Position numbers and translations under genes: made by a program. The notes below the pieces were generated by a model. That model was given only the letters and a program-made list of their open reading frames with translations, ran no database searches and was not told the origin of the DNA. A stretch of 64,000 nucleotides of DNA from Bacillus sp. RO3 (GTDB lineage: Bacteria; Bacillota; Bacilli; Bacillales; Bacillaceae_B): positions 126,501-190,500 of the forward strand of contig NZ_JAAXCV010000026.1 in the NCBI RefSeq assembly GCF_012911895.1, read 5' to 3'. Below are positions 1 through 7,910 of this stretch, in pieces. Every line of letters begins with the position of its first letter. Within the stretch, counting starts at the first letter, position 1.

Positions 1-789
1 CTCTTTCGCTGCACTCATGGCCCCAATGGCCATTAAATCACTTGCACAAAATAACGCTGTGATTTCAGGATATGAGGTTAATAATGAGAGGGCTGCCCTC
101 TTTCCACTTTCTTCTGTAAACTCCCCATTAACGATGTAATTGGCATTGAGTCCGACCTGTGCCCTTTGTAATGCATTTTCATACCCTTCCAATCGCTGTT
201 GACTAACAAACGCAAATTCATGGCCATTAATCATCCCAATCTTTTTGTGCCCCTGATCGAGTAAATGCTGAACGGCTTTCTCGGCTCCTAATACATTATC
301 CGTTGTCACATGACTCACATTCCCGGATTCAAGGGGAATATCGATCAGTACGCAGGGAATGTCACTTTCCACGACTTCATGTAAATAAGGGTCATCGGTT
401 CGTATACCCTGGATAATGACACCGTCCACTCTTCTTTCCCTGCAAAGTTGAGTGTACGTCTTTTCACGCTGCTTCGAAGAATTGGTATTGAATAACACAA
501 GATCGTAGTCGGAACCGGAAACAAATTCATTAATCCCTGCCAGCACTTCCACGATGAAATTATCCTTCACACTTTCCTTCGAGAATCCTGAAACGAGTAA
601 TCCAATCGTCTTCGACTTCTTCATGACCAAACTTCTGGCAATCGAGTTCGGACTGTAATTCAACTCCTTTGCCACTTGGGCAATCTTTTTCCTCGTGTCT
701 TCATTTACATCAGAATATCCATTCAACGCTCTTGAAACCGTCGTCACGGACACTCCTGCTACTCTCGCAATATCTTTAATCGTTGTCAC
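1..789 (-). CDS. LacI-family transcriptional regulator (C-terminus cut by window edge)
   Basis: Sugar-responsive DNA-binding repressor. The first 263 codons are present and the reading frame runs off base 1. The start is GTG at 789, preceded by GGGAGATGTGTAA; it is missed if only ATG is considered. The N-terminus TTIKDIARVAGVSVTTVSRA is the classical LacI HTH (residues 2-21), followed by the hinge region NYSPNSIARSL. From about residue 60 a periplasmic-binding-like effector domain starts (TIGLLVSGF). The ligand cannot be told from this piece. A perfect cre-type operator lies 55 bp upstream at 844-857, so autoregulation or CcpA control is likely. The genes it controls would lie beyond the window edge. 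Confidence 0.93.
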   Translation of the reverse strand, partial: MTTIKDIARVAGVSVTTVSRALNGYSDVNEDTRKKIAQVAKELNYSPNSIARSLVMKKSKTIGLLVSGFSKESVKDNFIVEVLAGINEFVSGSDYDLVLFNTNSSKQREKTYTQLCRERRVDGVIIQGIRTDDPYLHEVVESDIPCVLIDIPLESGNVSHVTTDNVLGAEKAVQHLLDQGHKKIGMINGHEFAFVSQQRLEGYENALQRAQVGLNANYIVNGEFTEESGKRAALSLLTSYPEITALFCASDLMAIGAMSAAKE

Positions 790-843
790 TTACACATCTC
801 CCAAAACGTTTCGGATTTCCTATAATTGAATGATATAACAACT

Positions 844-857
844 TGAAAACGATTACA
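844..857. promoter_or_regulatory. cre-like LacI/CcpA operator
   Basis: TGAAAACGATTACA matches the Bacillus cre consensus TGWAANCGNTNWCA at every fixed position. It sits upstream of the GTG start of the LacI-family gene. It could bind CcpA or the regulator itself, since the two operator types are alike. Confidence 0.7.
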
Positions 858-884
858 ACATTATTCTTCTATAACGTTGGACAT

Positions 885-946
885 GGGGACAGGCACTGTG
901 TCCCAGGCCAGGGTTTTGGGACGCGGGGACAGGCACTATGTCCCAG
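885..946. repeat. Tandem pair of GGGACA/TGTCCC palindromes
   Basis: Two copies of GGGGACAGGCACTRTGTCCCA lie at 885-905 and 925-945, differing at one base, with a 19-base spacer. Each is an inverted repeat with GGGACA and TGTCCC arms. The rest of the roughly 400 bases between the lacI-type gene and dbpA (790-1193) holds only the cre site and the dbpA terminator. An open frame across 843-1070 is an artefact of the repeat. Confidence 0.7.
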
Positions 947-1123
947 ATTTGGATGGTGTGACGCAGTGGCGTACTACCGAGAGACTGTTGTATTACTCCC
1001 TTCGCCTGTCGGGTTTGCACTGACAAAGGTGGAATTTCGCGGATATGTCAATGACTTTTTACAACCCTAAGGGCCCTTACACATCCATTTCTGTAATTCC
1101 CTCAAAATGTCACTACCAGAATG

Positions 1124-1157
1124 AAAAAGACAGCGAACGTCACTACATTCGCTGCCT
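1124..1157 (-). terminator. dbpA intrinsic terminator
   Basis: On the minus strand GGCAGCGAA and TTCGCTGTC form a stem followed by TTTTT, 37-70 bases after the dbpA stop. Confidence 0.8.
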
Positions 1158-1193
1158 TTCTGTCTTGTTCATTATAGCTTCCAAACCATCCAT

Positions 1194-2639
1194 TTATTTT
1201 CTCGCTTCATGAACTTTCAGCTTCTTACCTTTGACTGTGGTTTTCTTCATTGCTTGTAAGACTAACGGCCCTTTGCCATTCAATATCTCTACATACGATA
1301 GATTTTCCTGGATTGTGATGATACCGATGTCATCAGCCGTCACTCCATCCATTTTGGCGATGGTCCCAACAAAATCGACAGCCCTGATTTTCTTCTTCTT
1401 TCCGCCATTGAAGTAGAGCTTCATGATGTCTCTGTTCAACTGCTCACTTTTGTCTGATTTATAATCAGGTTCCTCCTCCAGTTTACGCTCAAATGCAGCT
1501 TTCAACTCCAATACCGTTTCTAATGAAGGCGCCACTAGCTTTGGAATCGAGAATCCGATATACTCCTCAATCTCTGCAAGGAATTTCTCTTCATAAGGTG
1601 TACAGAAGGTGATCGCTTTTCCGGTTTGACCGGCTCTCCCTGTTCTCCCTGTGCGATGGACATAGCTTTCTTTTTCCATGGGAAGGTCATAGTTGATGAC
1701 ATGGGTGATATTTTCGATATCAATTCCTCGCGCCGCTACATCCGTTGCCACCAGGTAGGGGAAATCTCCCCGTTTAAAATCATCCATCACTTCAAAACGG
1801 GCTTCCTGAATCATACCTCCGTGGATTTTATCCACAGGATACCCGGATCGATCCAGTTCTTCACACAATGTATCCACATTTTCCTTTGTCCGGCAGAAAA
1901 TGATACAGCTACCAGGATTTTCAACAGTCGTCACGTTTTTTAGAAGGGTAAGCTTATCTTCATCCCTCACTTCAAACAAGGAATGATCTATTTTATCCGT
2001 TGTGATCCCCGTTGCTTTGTTTTCAATATGGACGGGTTCCTTCATATACTTGTGACAGAGCACTTCCACGTCTTCCGGCAGTGTAGCCGAGAAGGTCAGG
2101 GTCATTCGATCCCTCGGCAATTTCTGAATAATGGCTTCCACCTGGTCAATAAAACCCATGTTCAGCATCTCATCGGCTTCGTCGATGACAAGATATTGAA
2201 GTTTATCCAGGGGAAACGTCCCTTTTTCAATATGATCGAGTACACGTCCAGGGGTGCCGACAACGACATGATTTTTCTGCTTAAGCTCCAGCTTTTGACG
2301 GTGAAAAGGAGATTTTCCATACACAGCAGCCGCTTTGATACGCTTAAATCGTCCGATGTTCGTGATGTCCTCTTTCACTTGAACGGCAAGTTCCCTGGTT
2401 GGCGTCAGAATGAGTGCCTGGGGTTTATTTTCTTCCCATACCACCATCTCGCAAAGAGGGATCCCGAATGAAGCCGTCTTCCCACTTCCCGTTTGCGACC
2501 GGACAACCAGATCCTTTTTCTCAAGGGCAAGAGGAAGTACCTTGGATTGGACCTCTGTCGGGGCTTCATAGCCTAAACCAGATAGTGCATTTATAATAGT
2601 ATCGCTAAGTTTATAATCTCGAAATTGTCTCATTCTCAT
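1194..2639 (-). CDS. dbpA: DEAD-box ATP-dependent RNA helicase DbpA/YxiN
   Basis: RNA helicase that acts on 23S rRNA during 50S subunit assembly. It has 481 residues, close to the 479 of B. subtilis YxiN. Visible motifs are QTGSGKT (about 49-55, Walker A), PTRELA (80-85), GTPGR (128-132), DEAD (153-156), SAT and [10 protein letters not shown]. The last 75 residues, with [19 protein letters not shown], form the DbpA RNA-binding domain that targets hairpin 92 of 23S rRNA; this separates it from other DEAD-box proteins. GAGG lies 8 bases before the ATG. It is a single gene with its own terminator. The 281-base leader contains an oppositely oriented terminator (2788-2817). Confidence 0.95.
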   Translation of the reverse strand: MRMRQFRDYKLSDTIINALSGLGYEAPTEVQSKVLPLALEKKDLVVRSQTGSGKTASFGIPLCEMVVWEENKPQALILTPTRELAVQVKEDITNIGRFKRIKAAAVYGKSPFHRQKLELKQKNHVVVGTPGRVLDHIEKGTFPLDKLQYLVIDEADEMLNMGFIDQVEAIIQKLPRDRMTLTFSATLPEDVEVLCHKYMKEPVHIENKATGITTDKIDHSLFEVRDEDKLTLLKNVTTVENPGSCIIFCRTKENVDTLCEELDRSGYPVDKIHGGMIQEARFEVMDDFKRGDFPYLVATDVAARGIDIENITHVINYDLPMEKESYVHRTGRTGRAGQTGKAITFCTPYEEKFLAEIEEYIGFSIPKLVAPSLETVLELKAAFERKLEEEPDYKSDKSEQLNRDIMKLYFNGGKKKKIRAVDFVGTIAKMDGVTADDIGIITIQENLSYVEILNGKGPLVLQAMKKTTVKGKKLKVHEARK

Positions 2640-2743
2640 GTTAAAACCTCATTTATTTTTTCTTATTTTCATGGAAAATCTTGAATTCTATTCAACACTA
2701 CAAATTCTTTTGAAATATCTTTAGGTATTCCATCAATAATGTG

Positions 2744-2818
2744 TTATGCTTTACCTAACCATTTTAAACTTGTAACATGTTGTCTCCGGGACCGACGAAC
2801 GCTGTCGGTCCCTTTTTA
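2744..2818 (+). ncRNA. Candidate small RNA with intrinsic terminator, antisense side of dbpA leader
   Basis: An extended -10 box (TGTTATGCT, 2742-2750) with a weak -35 (TTAGGT, 2721-2726, 18-bp spacer) would start a transcript near 2757. It would end at GGGACCGAC-loop-GTCGGTCCC plus TTTTT (2788-2817). No plus-strand gene lies upstream that could use this terminator. Expression is inferred, not shown. Confidence 0.3.
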
Positions 2819-2880
2819 TATCCAAAAGCGCAGGCTGCGACGAGGCGGAACCTTCCTTTAAACAATCAACCCGGACAATA

Positions 2881-2909
2881 AAAAAAGGACCCTCCGAGAG
2901 AGTCCCTTC
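2881..2909 (-). terminator. Terminator of first csp gene
   Basis: On the minus strand GGACTCT/AGGGTCC pair (one G-U) and are followed by seven T residues, 12 bases after the stop. Confidence 0.75.
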
Positions 2910-2920
2910 ATCAAAAGCTA

Positions 2921-3121
2921 TTACGCTTTGTTTACGTTAGTCGCTTGAAGTCCACGTTGACCTTGCTCAGTGTCAAATGTAACTTTTTGACCTTCGTCTA
3001 GAGATTTAAATCCTTCGCCTTGGATAGCTGAGAAATGTACGAATACATCTTCTCCACCTTCGATTTCGATGAAACCGAAACCTTTTTCTGCGTTAAACCA
3101 TTTCACTGTACCTTCTTGCAT
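2921..3121 (-). CDS. Cold-shock protein (CspA/CspD family), copy 1
   Basis: 66-residue single-domain OB-fold RNA chaperone that melts mRNA structure at low temperature. RNP1 (KGFGFI, 14-19) and RNP2 (VFVHF, 26-30) are intact. The ATG follows CAGGAGGATACACAC. The product differs from copy 2 (3649-3849) by two conservative changes only (Ser/Thr and Asp/Glu in the GEGFK-LxEGQ stretch). The two genes also share leader and terminator, so the pair is a recent duplication or kept alike by gene conversion. Which B. subtilis csp it matches cannot be settled by eye. Confidence 0.96.
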   Translation of the reverse strand: MQEGTVKWFNAEKGFGFIEIEGGEDVFVHFSAIQGEGFKSLDEGQKVTFDTEQGQRGLQATNVNKA

Positions 3122-3240
3122 GTGTGTATCCTCCTGTGTGGATTCGAATCCACGATTTATTACTATCGTTGCTCAATGAGAGATCAAAGGCGAAAAGTTT
3201 AAGTACTTATTCTTTCCTTACAGACCGAACAAAAATAATT
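3122..3240 (-). promoter_or_regulatory. Conserved csp 5' leader with palindrome before the ribosome site
   Basis: The leader shared with copy 2 runs from TTTTTGTTCGGTCTGTAAGG to the start codon. The perfect 16-bp palindrome GTGGATTCGAATCCAC ends three bases before AGGAGG, so a hairpin can form beside the ribosome site. A role as a temperature-responsive element is inferred. Confidence 0.55.
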
Positions 3241-3351
3241 CTTACTCAGTGTAACAGATAAACCAACAAAAAGCAAACCCCTTCAAACTCTCTCTTTATA
3301 AAGGAGAAACCTCTTCATTCGTCGAAAGTAAAAGATAAAGGGGATGATTTA

Positions 3352-3564
3352 ATGAATAAGGTTGGATTACTCAAAAGCTTGAGTAAAGCGAGTCGCGGAA
3401 ACTTTTTTTCAATCGAACTTCCAGTGTCATCGGATGAAGAAGCAGAAACCATCGAAAAGTCAGCAGCTGAATTAGAAAAGGAAGGAAAAATCAAAATCAG
3501 GGAATGTACTCTGAAAGAATCCTGCGTCTATATTCAAGGCATCATGAAATATTCGTTAACGTAA
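3352..3564 (+). CDS. Small hypothetical protein between the csp twins
   Basis: 70 residues, hydrophilic, with no signal peptide or membrane span. AAAGGGGATG lies just ahead of the ATG at a good distance, which supports translation. The sequence has a Glu/Lys-rich middle (EEAETIEKSAAELEKEGKIK) likely to be helical and one CTLKESC pair of cysteines. It runs opposite to the csp genes and sits exactly between the duplicated units. I do not recognise the family. Confidence 0.6.
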   Translation: MNKVGLLKSLSKASRGNFFSIELPVSSDEEAETIEKSAAELEKEGKIKIRECTLKESCVYIQGIMKYSLT

Positions 3565-3603
3565 CCGCAAAAAATGCCTCCACATTCAGGTCCTTTTTAA
3601 AAA

Positions 3604-3634
3604 AAGAAAAAAAGGACCCTCCATAGAGAGTCCT
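3604..3634 (-). terminator. Terminator of second csp gene
   Basis: AGGACCCTC/GAGAGTCCT hairpin followed by a T-run on the minus strand, nearly the same sequence as the terminator of copy 1. Confidence 0.75.
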
Positions 3635-3648
3635 TCCTCATAAAGCAA

Positions 3649-3849
3649 TTATGCTTTGTTTACGTTTGTCGCTTGAAGTCCACGTTGACCTTGCTCAGTG
3701 TCAAATGTAACTTTTTGACCTTCTTCTAACGTTTTAAAGCCTTCGCCTTGGATAGCTGAGAAATGTACGAATACATCTTCTCCACCTTCGATTTCGATGA
3801 ACCCGAATCCTTTTTCTGCGTTAAACCATTTTACTGTACCTTCTTGCAT
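3649..3849 (-). CDS. Cold-shock protein (CspA/CspD family), copy 2
   Basis: 66-residue RNA chaperone, 64 of 66 residues identical to copy 1. RNP1 and RNP2 are unchanged. The ribosome site (AGGAGG) and the spacing to the ATG are the same as in copy 1. It has its own leader and terminator, so both copies can be expressed independently. Confidence 0.96.
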   Translation of the reverse strand: MQEGTVKWFNAEKGFGFIEIEGGEDVFVHFSAIQGEGFKTLEEGQKVTFDTEQGQRGLQATNVNKA

Positions 3850-3964
3850 GTGTGTATCCTCCTGTGTGGATTTAAATCCACGATTTATTACTATTATTGC
3901 TCAATTAGATATCAAAGGCGGAAAGTTTAAATACTCTCATTCCTTACAGACCGAACAAAAATAA
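3850..3964 (-). promoter_or_regulatory. Conserved csp 5' leader, copy 2
   Basis: Same leader as copy 1. Its palindrome reads GTGGATTTAAATCCAC: the two central base pairs differ from copy 1 but self-complementarity is kept. The block TTTTTGTTCGGTCTGTAAGG is identical. Confidence 0.55.
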
Positions 3965-4073
3965 CTAATATTAATAGTAACAGGTAGCCGTCCATATAGC
4001 AAATACTATTTTATATCGACATCTTTATCAAAAAAAAAGTCCACTCCCCAAAAGGAAATGAACGTAAATAGGA

Positions 4074-4223
4074 TTAATTATCTTTCTGCTTATTGCCATG
4101 TTTAACGCCTTTACTTGTATAAGGCTTGTTGCTTTTTTTCTTGTTGGCCCCTGCCTGCCATCGGTTCCAGCCTTTCTTTCCTGTTCCTTGGCCGGTTCCG
4201 CTCTTTTTCTTTGGTTTACTCAT
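4074..4223 (-). CDS. DUF3934-like small basic protein
   Basis: 49 residues, very rich in Lys and Gly, beginning MSKPKKKSGTGQGTGKKGWN and ending NKQKDN. CGGAGTG precedes the ATG by five bases. The TGKKGWNRWQ core is what I recall of the Bacillus DUF3934 family, function unknown. The charge suggests nucleic-acid or ribosome binding, but nothing shows it directly. It lies 87 bases downstream of the Mta-like regulator gene on the same strand and may be cotranscribed with it. Confidence 0.65.
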   Translation of the reverse strand: MSKPKKKSGTGQGTGKKGWNRWQAGANKKKSNKPYTSKGVKHGNKQKDN

Positions 4224-4309
4224 TTTTTCACTCCGTTATGGTTAGGTTCGTTCTTTCAAGTTCGTCCCTGCTATCATACCATTTATTTGAGGCAGAAAGT
4301 ACTTCTTGT

Positions 4310-5083
4310 TTATTCCACTTCGTTTTTCTGACCCGTATAGATAAGAACCGCATCCCGCAGGAACTCTGCTGCACCATCTTTTACAGCATCATAATATGCT
4401 TTGAATCTCTCATCATCCACGTACATCTGGGCAAGGCCTGCATGAGCTTCCTTACTATAGTGTCCCCAGTAGAAAGTGATCCACTGTTTATGCAGGTCTG
4501 CCACTTTTTGAGCCGCTCGACCCGAAGGATCGCCTGTTTGAAGGGCTTCTCCCAAGACTTGTTTGATTTCCAGTTCCAGCCCGGTGATTTTTTTGTGCTC
4601 TTCTTCAGACATGTTCCTTAGCCTTGCATTCGACTCATCCATTGCGTTGTCGCCATATTTCCCACGTACTTCTTTTCCATACTTTTTCTCGTTGTCCGAA
4701 ACCATCCTTTGCTTGAATCCCTCAAACTTCTCATGATCAGTCATGGTCATCTTCCCTTCCTTTACTTGTAGTGTTTTATTTACGTTGGCTATCAATCGAT
4801 CAAGCTGCTCTCTTTTGGCCAGTAAAATTTCCCGGTGTTCTATTAATGCATTTGTTTCGTCGAAGGCTGGATCATCAAGAATATCTTTAATTTCATCCAA
4901 CCCTATACCCAGTTCTTTGTAAAAGAGGATCTGCTGCAGTCTGTCGACTTCTTTTTCCCCGTAGATCCTGTAGCCTGATGAATTGATTCTGGCCGGCTTT
5001 AGAAGTCCAATTCCATCATAGTAACGGAGGGTTCTCGTACTCACCCCAGCCATCTCCCCCAATTTTTTAACGGTATATTCCAT
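4310..5083 (-). CDS. mta: MerR-family multidrug-type activator, Mta/TipA-like
   Basis: Global activator of multidrug transporter genes. With the ATG at 5083, chosen because AGGAGGT lies six bases before it, the protein has 257 residues, the size of B. subtilis Mta. Residues 1-70 hold the winged HTH (YTVKKLGEMAGVSTRTLRYY), a coiled-coil dimer helix follows, and about 130-255 form a TipAS-type drug-binding domain (HKQWITFYWGHYSKEAHAGLAQMY). Its promoter has the 19-bp spacer and dyad typical of MerR targets, so it should activate itself. No efflux pump gene is adjacent. Mta is the best match, but another TipAS regulator is possible. Confidence 0.85.
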   Translation of the reverse strand: MEYTVKKLGEMAGVSTRTLRYYDGIGLLKPARINSSGYRIYGEKEVDRLQQILFYKELGIGLDEIKDILDDPAFDETNALIEHREILLAKREQLDRLIANVNKTLQVKEGKMTMTDHEKFEGFKQRMVSDNEKKYGKEVRGKYGDNAMDESNARLRNMSEEEHKKITGLELEIKQVLGEALQTGDPSGRAAQKVADLHKQWITFYWGHYSKEAHAGLAQMYVDDERFKAYYDAVKDGAAEFLRDAVLIYTGQKNEVE

Positions 5084-5106
5084 TATGTCACCTCCTGACA
5101 ATTTTC

Positions 5107-5138
5107 ACTTTACAGCCTGACGCCGCGTAAATGTAAAG
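5107..5138 (-). promoter_or_regulatory. MerR-type promoter with 19-bp spacer and operator dyad
   Basis: Read on the minus strand: -35 TTTACA (5137-5132), exactly 19 bp, then -10 TAAAGT (5112-5107). The arms CTTTACA and TGTAAAG (5108-5114 and 5132-5138) form an inverted repeat spanning both boxes. This is the layout MerR-family activators need to untwist a long spacer. Confidence 0.75.
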
Positions 5139-5273
5139 GGGTATATAGAGGAAACATGTTTTTTTTCGTATAACACCCCTCCTGAATGGGATCCATTTGT
5201 TGAATTCCTTGAAAATATAATGTCAGTCCGATATTCTTAGAATATTAATTATCCGTTTAAGGTTGTGTTTAGC

Positions 5274-5981
5274 ATGCGTATTAACAAGTATATCAGCGAA
5301 GCTGGGAAAGCATCCAGACGAGGTGCAGATAAATTGATCACGGAAGGAAGAGTCACAATCAATGGGAAAATCGCCAAAATAGGTGATCAAGTGAATCCTG
5401 GAGATGACGTAAGAGTAAGCGGGGCCCCTGTCAGGGTGGCACGGAATAATGTGTACATCGCTTTGAATAAACCGGTGGGGATCACGAGTACCACCGAAAA
5501 AGGCGTGAAAGGAAATATCGTCGATCTCGTTAACCATCCATTACGGATTTTCAACATCGGTCGTCTGGATAAAGATTCCGATGGATTGATCCTCTTGACG
5601 AACGATGGAGATATCGTCAATGAAATTCTCCGCGCCGAAAACCAGCATGAGAAAGAATACATCGTAACAGTTGACCGCCCGATTTCCGAGGATTTCTTAA
5701 AGCAGATGTCAGATGGTGTCAAGATCCTTGGTACGAAAACATTGCCATGTAAGGTGGAGCAAGTCTCCAAATACGTTTTTCAGATCACACTTACTCAAGG
5801 CTTGAACCGGCAGATCCGCCGTATGTGTGAAGTCCTTGGATATGAGGTGTACCGATTGCAGCGTACACGCATCATGAATATTCACTTAGGCAACCTGCCT
5901 GTAGGTCAATGGAGGGATCTCTCCAAAAAAGAAAAAACACGACTGTTCCAGGACTTACACTATGAACCGAAGGAATGGTGA
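5274..5981 (+). CDS. rluF: 23S rRNA pseudouridine synthase, RluF-like
   Basis: Converts specific uridines of 23S rRNA to pseudouridine. 235 residues from the ATG at 5274. The S4 RNA-binding domain occupies about 1-60 ([20 protein letters not shown]), followed by the RsuA/RluF catalytic domain with [17 protein letters not shown], whose Asp in RLDKD is the nucleophile. [12 protein letters not shown] is the second family signature. An in-frame GTG at 5265 is too close to AAGG to be used. RluF is favoured over RluB or RsuA by the RINKYIS start and overall size. It ends in a strong terminator. Confidence 0.85.
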   Translation: MRINKYISEAGKASRRGADKLITEGRVTINGKIAKIGDQVNPGDDVRVSGAPVRVARNNVYIALNKPVGITSTTEKGVKGNIVDLVNHPLRIFNIGRLDKDSDGLILLTNDGDIVNEILRAENQHEKEYIVTVDRPISEDFLKQMSDGVKILGTKTLPCKVEQVSKYVFQITLTQGLNRQIRRMCEVLGYEVYRLQRTRIMNIHLGNLPVGQWRDLSKKEKTRLFQDLHYEPKEW

Positions 5982-5988
5982 AATAAAC

Positions 5989-6026
5989 ACACCCCCGACC
6001 ATGACATCCGGGGGTGTCTTCTTTTT
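5989..6026 (+). terminator. rluF intrinsic terminator
   Basis: ACACCCCCG and CCGGGGGTGT flank a ten-base loop and are followed by a T-rich run. In the 370 bases from here to the protease gene I see only an AT-rich stretch that probably holds its promoter. Confidence 0.8.
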
Positions 6027-6399
6027 ATGTACAGACACTTAAGATTCTTCATGATCCCCTGCTCCTTCTCAGGTCCCTCTATTAGCTTATTGGAGTAGAT
6101 TCAGTCATTGCATTGAACCCATAAGAACAGCCATATTCCCAAAAGAATAATCCTTTTTTATCCACAAAGATAGTCTCATCGTTTCAATAAAATCAATCCC
6201 CTCAACATTCGAATGATACCCTCATATCCATAAATCCCCAAGGATACCGACTTTCCCACTAGTTTATAGTTAAAATTACACTATTTCTTCTATTCACATA
6301 AGATTCCCATATGAGTTTGGTCCTCTATTCAACCTGATCATATTTTGATAATTTTGATTTGCATTAACATGCAGACTATTTTCAGGGAGGATGACAAAA

Positions 6400-7662
6400 G
6401 TGAAGAGAAAAGCGAAATGGTTAGGTTCACTGCTAGTAGGGGCAGCTCTTGTGACCCCTTCATTGGGAGCACAGGCAGATGCAAAGGTACAGAATGAGAT
6501 CAAAGGGCAAGACAACATCAGGGTATACATACAATCGGATAACACCTCTATCAAAAATGAAGCAAAGAGTAAATATGGGACGAGATGGAATCTGGATGAA
6601 GACACTTTCTCCACTACCGTAAATCAAAGCCAATTTGAAGCCCTACAGAAAAATAAAAATCTGTCGGTTCAAAAAGTGTCAAACGTACAGGTGGATCTCC
6701 TTTGGGACTCCAATAAATCCGTTACCCCCACTGACCAAACACCATGGGGAATCGAGGCAATGTATGAAGATCCCGCCATTCAAGCGACAAGTGGTGGAGA
6801 AAACATTCGTGTAGCTGTATTGGATACAGGAGTGAAGACCAACCACCAGGATCTGGAGAATCGGTCAGAACAGTGTAAAGACTTCACGGGGCTCCTATCC
6901 CCATTGAGAGATGGAAGTTGTTCTGATTTGCATGGCCATGGTACCCATGTTGCCGGCAGTGTACTGGCTGATGGAGGCGATGAAGGAACAGGAATCTACG
7001 GAGTCGCTCCAGATGCTAAGCTTTGGGCTTATAAGGTCCTCGGGGACACAGGAATGGGCTTCTCCGATGACATTGCAGCTGCGATCCGACACGCTTCCGA
7101 TGAAGCTAATCGCCTTGGAGTGAACCTGGTTATTTCCATGTCGCTTGGATCAGACGGAAAGGACGAACTGATTTCTGAAGCAGTAACATACGCTAACAAG
7201 AATGGCACCCTTGTAGTAGCGGCTGCAGGAAATTCCGGTCCCGATGAAAACACGATCGGGTACCCTGGTGGTCTGAAAGAAGCAGTGGCGGTTGCTGCAT
7301 TAGAAGACACAGTTGAAAACGGAACGTACCGAATCGCTGACTTCTCTTCCAGAGGGAATCCTTCAACAGATGGTGATTATATCATCGGAGAACAGGATGT
7401 AGAGGTTTCGGCTCCAGGAAAAAACATCCTATCAACCTGGAATGACGGAACATATAATACGATCAGTGGGACGTCAATGGCGACTCCACATGTATCGGGC
7501 CTGGCAGCTAAGATTTGGGCAGCGAACCCGGGCTTAACGAACACACAGCTGAGATCAGAGCTTCAAAACAGAGCAAAAGCGAAAGACATCCTCGGAGGGC
7601 TACATGCAGCTCAAGGAGATGACATCGCTTCTGGATTCGGTTTCCCGACAGTAAAACAATAA
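6400..7662 (+). CDS. Secreted S8 (subtilisin-like) serine protease
   Basis: Extracellular endoprotease of 420 residues. GTG at 6400 is the start because GGGAGG lies nine bases before it; the ATG at 6391 directly abuts the ribosome site. Residues 1-27 form a Sec signal peptide ending AQADA, then a propeptide to about residue 105. The catalytic triad is D142 (VLDTG), H180 (HGHGTHVAG) and S359 (GTSMATPHVSG), with the oxyanion Asn in AAAGNSGP. Two cysteines (159, 174) between Asp and His could form a disulfide. There is no C-terminal extension. It is the first of three subtilases in this cluster and has its own terminator. Confidence 0.93.
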   Translation: MKRKAKWLGSLLVGAALVTPSLGAQADAKVQNEIKGQDNIRVYIQSDNTSIKNEAKSKYGTRWNLDEDTFSTTVNQSQFEALQKNKNLSVQKVSNVQVDLLWDSNKSVTPTDQTPWGIEAMYEDPAIQATSGGENIRVAVLDTGVKTNHQDLENRSEQCKDFTGLLSPLRDGSCSDLHGHGTHVAGSVLADGGDEGTGIYGVAPDAKLWAYKVLGDTGMGFSDDIAAAIRHASDEANRLGVNLVISMSLGSDGKDELISEAVTYANKNGTLVVAAAGNSGPDENTIGYPGGLKEAVAVAALEDTVENGTYRIADFSSRGNPSTDGDYIIGEQDVEVSAPGKNILSTWNDGTYNTISGTSMATPHVSGLAAKIWAANPGLTNTQLRSELQNRAKAKDILGGLHAAQGDDIASGFGFPTVKQ

Positions 7663-7669
7663 ATACCAA

Positions 7670-7711
7670 CCTCCTTACCCCATTATATCTCTGTGGGTAA
7701 GGAGGTTTTTT
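7670..7711 (+). terminator. Terminator of first S8 protease gene
   Basis: CCTCCTTACCC and GGGTAAGGAGG arms followed by TTTTTT. Confidence 0.85.
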
Positions 7712-7799
7712 ATGTTCTGCTTCCCCTGAAATACAAAGACCTCACCCCAAAACGTTTAAGAAGTCTCAAAAGAACTAGTCCTTTAGTAGTAGAGAGTCT

Positions 7800-7826
7800 A
7801 GACATTTGGACAATGGAAAAATGTCT
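7800..7826. promoter_or_regulatory. Inverted repeat upstream of the two-component operon
   Basis: AGACATTT and AAATGTCT form perfect 8-bp arms around an 11-base spacer, six bases before the putative -35 box. The position fits an activator site, for example for the NarL-type regulator encoded downstream. That assignment is inferred. Confidence 0.35.
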
Positions 7827-7832
7827 GAATCT

Positions 7833-7861
7833 TTGGGAAGATAGTGTGATAGAGTTTATAT
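7833..7861 (+). promoter_or_regulatory. Promoter of the histidine kinase/response regulator operon
   Basis: TTGGGA (7833-7838), a 17-bp spacer and TTATAT (7856-7861). The -35 box is imperfect, as expected for an activated promoter. Confidence 0.4.
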
Positions 7862-7910
7862 AAGAGGGACAGTGCTCCCTTATCATCTATTTATCAAAGG
7901 AGGGATTTTT

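Noticed and set aside
843-1070. 75-codon plus-strand frame
   Set aside because: It consists largely of the repeated GGGACAGGCACTRTGTCCC palindromes, has no ribosome site, and codes for no recognisable protein.
4115-4621. Plus-strand frames of 77 and 168 codons opposite the DUF3934-like and Mta-like genes
   Set aside because: They are antisense to two well-supported genes with good ribosome sites and show the Phe/Ser/Leu bias of complementary coding sequence.
7872-7910. GTG start for the sensor kinase
   Set aside because: Its ribosome site (GAGGGA three bases away) is badly spaced, and it would place the strong AAAGGAGG inside the gene.
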